Of a stretch of 64,000 nucleotides of DNA, positions 61,574 through 64,000 are shown in pieces (the first letter of the stretch is position 1; each line of letters starts with the position of its first letter). Location of the stretch: NCBI GenBank assembly GCA_001770205.1, contig MEQL01000025.1, positions 56,453-120,452 on the forward strand, read 5' to 3'. Under the pieces are notes generated by a model. It did no database searches. It saw nothing but the letters and a program-made list of their open reading frames with translations, and was not told the DNA's origin. This DNA comes from Bdellovibrionales bacterium RIFOXYD12_FULL_39_22. GTDB lineage: Bacteria > Bdellovibrionota > Bacteriovoracia > Bacteriovoracales > Bacteriovoracaceae. A program made the translations under genes and the position numbers.

Positions 61574-62746
61574 CTAGAGCAGCTCGCTTAAATAAGTTCT
61601 AAGATTTGTGCTTGAATTACTTATTTTTAGTTTTCGCCGAATATTCTTTTTATGCGTAGTCACTGTTGCATAAGAAATATTCATAATTTCTGCTATTTTT
61701 TTACTCAAATTTCCAACTTTTACTAACCGACAAATTTCTATTTCAGTAGGCGTTAGATTGTATTTTAAATTAACAATTTTCCTATAGAAATCACTTGTTA
61801 TATTGTTTAAGTTAGATTTTAAAAGTTCCACATCCGAGGCAACCGGCCCATCAATTAATGGAATAATATTTTTTTCAATATTCAAAGCAATATTCTCTTT
61901 AATGGCGGCCTTTTCTTCTTCTAGTCTAGACAAAACGTTTTTCAAAGTGACATTGGCATCCTGTAATTTTTGGCGTTCATCAATAATCTCTTGAGCATTA
62001 ATTAAACGCTCAACTGTTTTGCTAATATTATCGCTGATTGCATCAAGTAAATGAACCTCTTCTTTAAAAAAAGGTCCCTGATCTGCTTGGGGGAAATTGC
62101 GCTCGTAATAAACTTCAATCCGCCCAACCACGGCCCCATTTACTATTAAATTTCGTGAAAGGCCCCAGCGACTTTCCACAAAATTGTCAGTATTGTAGCT
62201 ATGATCTTGAAATGTAATTTTACAAGAAGCAAATTCCTTAAAGTTAAGGCCATTTATAACTATTTGCGGAGTATCTTTTAAAATATCCGAGGCCGTAACC
62301 TGCGGGCGTTGTACTAACTTAGAAAAAGCATACAAACAATCAAGTTCACTATTTCGCTTTTTGAGTTTGTAAATCAATTGATCTTTTTCTATCTCTGCCA
62401 TTTTTCGCTCAGTAATATCGCGGCCAGTAAGCACTTCCCCTATAATTAGTCCATCATCGTTACGAATTTTTTTACGCCACCAGGACATTAATCTAGGGAC
62501 TCCATCTTTTCGTTCCTGCCAATTAATTACACAAAAAACTTGCTCACTATCTTTTAAAACTGGCTGAATGTTTTTGTAATCTTCGGTTGGATTATGTAAA
62601 AAATAGGAAATCTCCTTACCAATAGCATTCTCTCCAAAGAAATTTATACCAGCACGATTCATCCAGGTATAAACTCGATTGTTATCTACTGTGCAAATTA
62701 TTTCCGCCACTGAATTTAATAGAATTTTTGTATCAAATGGGAACAT
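61574..62746 (-). CDS. PAS/LuxR-type transcriptional regulator
   Basis: An N-terminal PAS domain (residues about 5-115) includes IICTVDNN and RDITERKMAE, the usual end of a PAC motif. A GAF-like region (about 125-250) and a coiled coil (about 260-310) follow. The last ~60 residues are a LuxR-type HTH with LTPTEIEICRLVKVGNLSKKIAEIMNISYATVTTHKKNIRRKL. It would sense a small molecule or redox state and bind DNA. No phospho-acceptor His is evident. It is divergent from hemolysin III. Confidence 0.82.
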   Translation of the reverse strand: MFPFDTKILLNSVAEIICTVDNNRVYTWMNRAGINFFGENAIGKEISYFLHNPTEDYKNIQPVLKDSEQVFCVINWQERKDGVPRLMSWWRKKIRNDDGLIIGEVLTGRDITERKMAEIEKDQLIYKLKKRNSELDCLYAFSKLVQRPQVTASDILKDTPQIVINGLNFKEFASCKITFQDHSYNTDNFVESRWGLSRNLIVNGAVVGRIEVYYERNFPQADQGPFFKEEVHLLDAISDNISKTVERLINAQEIIDERQKLQDANVTLKNVLSRLEEEKAAIKENIALNIEKNIIPLIDGPVASDVELLKSNLNNITSDFYRKIVNLKYNLTPTEIEICRLVKVGNLSKKIAEIMNISYATVTTHKKNIRRKLKISNSSTNLRTYLSELL

Positions 62747-62876
62747 ACAAAACAAAATAGTCTGCTTGTACAATTTAGTCAATTACCATAAAAAAATTGC
62801 CCCTAATTTGCCTCCTCCCCCCATATTTAATTATACATACCCTGGACTGATCTCTACAATCACCCTCGGAGAAATT

Positions 62877-63545
62877 ATGAAACAAACTCATTTAGAAGCA
62901 TTGGCCAAAGAATACTCCTTCGGAGAAGAGTTAGTTAACAGTATAACCCATGGATTCGGCACTATCTTTGGAATCATTGCACTCGTTTTAATGTTACTCC
63001 GAGCAATAGATATGCAGCAAGGAGCAGTACTTGCTAGTGCTATCATCTACGGAACTTCGATAATCCTTCTCTTTCTAGCATCGACCCTTTACCACGCAAT
63101 ACCATATCAAACAGCAAAACAGTTTTTTAAAAAAGTTGATCACGCAGCAATCTACCTGATGATAGCCGGATCATATACTCCATATCTTCTTATTACACTT
63201 AAAGGAGTGTTAAGTCCGGTCTGGCCACTTTCAGTTTGGGGTCTGGCCGTAATAGGTGTTTTTTACAAACTTTTCTTTATTCACAAATTTCGTCGCCTTG
63301 GACTTATCAGCTATCTCGGCATGGGATGGATCTCCATCATGATTATTCGCCCTCTCTATTCGCACTTAGAGCTTTGGGGGTTCTTACTGCTCTTTATTGG
63401 TGGACTAATATACAGCCTTGGTGTTTTTTTCTATGTGGCAGATAATAAAATTCCCTACAACCACTCTATATGGCATTTCTTTGTCCTCGGCGGATCAGTT
63501 ACACAGTTTTTTTCAATCTACAAATTTGTGATGTCTGGCCGATAA
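62877..63545 (+). CDS. Hemolysin III family (PAQR/YqfA-like) membrane protein
   Basis: ATG at 62877 with GGAGAAATT upstream. Seven hydrophobic helices and the His motifs EELVNSITHGFG, STLYHAIP, HAAIYLMIAGSYTPY and HSIWHFFVLGG are characteristic of the HlyIII/PAQR family, whose members are metal-linked membrane hydrolases or receptors. The 222-aa length is normal. No haemolytic role is implied. Confidence 0.9.
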   Translation: MKQTHLEALAKEYSFGEELVNSITHGFGTIFGIIALVLMLLRAIDMQQGAVLASAIIYGTSIILLFLASTLYHAIPYQTAKQFFKKVDHAAIYLMIAGSYTPYLLITLKGVLSPVWPLSVWGLAVIGVFYKLFFIHKFRRLGLISYLGMGWISIMIIRPLYSHLELWGFLLLFIGGLIYSLGVFFYVADNKIPYNHSIWHFFVLGGSVTQFFSIYKFVMSGR

Positions 63546-63687
63546 AAGATCACCTTCCTTGACTGCCTTGCTGTATTCCCTATCGTTTGCACCAATGAAC
63601 TAAAGTTCCTTGGCAGAATTTTCCTCCTAATTCAACTTTAAGCATATTCATTTATACTTTTATTGTACTCTTTTTACTGGAGATAAT

Positions 63688-63972
63688 TTGCTTTTAAAAA
63701 TTTTTCATCTCCTTATGGTGGCCACTCTTTGGATTACGCTTACGACGGCACATGCCCAGAGCATCCTCGATAGTGCCCAATATCTTTTTTTTGAACCAGG
63801 AGATAACACCCGTCTAAGCGTTGATATAGGGTTTAAAAACATTTCTGTAGATAAATCAGCAGAAATAGTTGCTCAAACGTTAGGTGGAAAAATAGAAAAA
63901 AGAAACACTGTTGATTATATTTTGCAAGAGATAAAATGTAAGGCTTTCACAGCAGTCAGTGATTTAGTCTGA
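63688..63972 (+). CDS. Small secreted protein
   Basis: A TTG start with GGAG seven bases upstream opens a signal peptide (LLKIFHLLMVATLWITLTTAHAQ). The remaining ~70 residues are not recognised and contain only one Cys. It ends just inside the window and could belong to a longer locus beyond it. Confidence 0.5.
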   Translation: MLLKIFHLLMVATLWITLTTAHAQSILDSAQYLFFEPGDNTRLSVDIGFKNISVDKSAEIVAQTLGGKIEKRNTVDYILQEIKCKAFTAVSDLV

Positions 63973-64000
63973 TTTATCTGCCATCCTTGAAAAATAGTTA

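Overview
The window looks like chromosomal DNA from an AT-rich Gram-negative bacterium with a large envelope-protein repertoire: Sec and lipoprotein signal peptides, an outer-membrane-barrel-like protein, periplasmic multihaem cytochromes, a Tat-type iron-sulfur protein and L,D-transpeptidases. The combination (K+-independent-type membrane pyrophosphatase, DUF4492 next to cydAB, lysine aminotransferase, a lone CpaF/TadA ATPase, many large Cys-containing secreted proteins without recognisable homologues) suggests the Bdellovibrionota/Bacteriovoracia or a neighbouring deltaproteobacterial-type lineage. That placement is inference; there is no rRNA in the window. The tetramer GGCC is strikingly frequent for such AT-rich DNA. 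I saw no tRNA, rRNA, CRISPR array, integrase or insertion sequence.

Layout. 0-10 kb: start of a tex-like gene, a barrel-like envelope protein, a CheY-type regulator followed by a Ser/Thr kinase, a long-chain acyl-CoA synthetase, a PilZ protein, a MepA-type endopeptidase with C-terminal repeats, and an RDD-type membrane protein. 10-22.4 kb: large secreted proteins, two of them with metallopeptidase motifs, an FN3 protein and an FG-GAP-type lipoprotein. 22.5-23.7 kb: a protein-glutaminase-like Cys-His-Asp enzyme whose N-terminal extension lies in another frame across an A7 tract. 23.7-26.6 kb: cytochrome bd oxidase with DUF4492. 27.7-31.6 kb: a four-gene electron-transfer operon (four-cluster Fe-S protein, NrfD/HybB-type quinol protein, 13-haem and 6-haem cytochromes). 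31.6-39 kb: an M48-like peptidase, a lipoprotein with 14 propeller-type repeats, and two overlapping secreted proteins. 39.2-42.3 kb: a compact candidate RiPP locus with a 28-residue peptide, a near-perfect hairpin, a YcaO enzyme and an ABC exporter. 42.7-48 kb: a small secreted protein, a YiiX-like papain-fold protein, dinB and hppA. 48-55 kb: two paralogous L,D-transpeptidases around lysine aminotransferase and an ADP-ribosyltransferase-like lipoprotein, then a clan-CD-like secreted protein. 55-64 kb: an ABC transporter with a CPBP-fused permease, two Bor-like lipoproteins, a CpaF/TadA ATPase, small unknown genes, a PAS/LuxR regulator, hemolysin III, and a final small secreted protein.

Working together: the quinone pool is served by two systems, the bd oxidase and the Fe-S/NrfD/multihaem conduit. 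Peptidoglycan-active enzymes (MepA-like, two YkuD enzymes) and several secreted peptidases give a strong wall- and protein-remodelling theme. The YcaO locus is the best candidate for an undescribed biosynthetic system: its peptide has a near-ideal ribosome binding site, contains no Cys, and is separated from the enzyme gene by a 30-nt palindrome.
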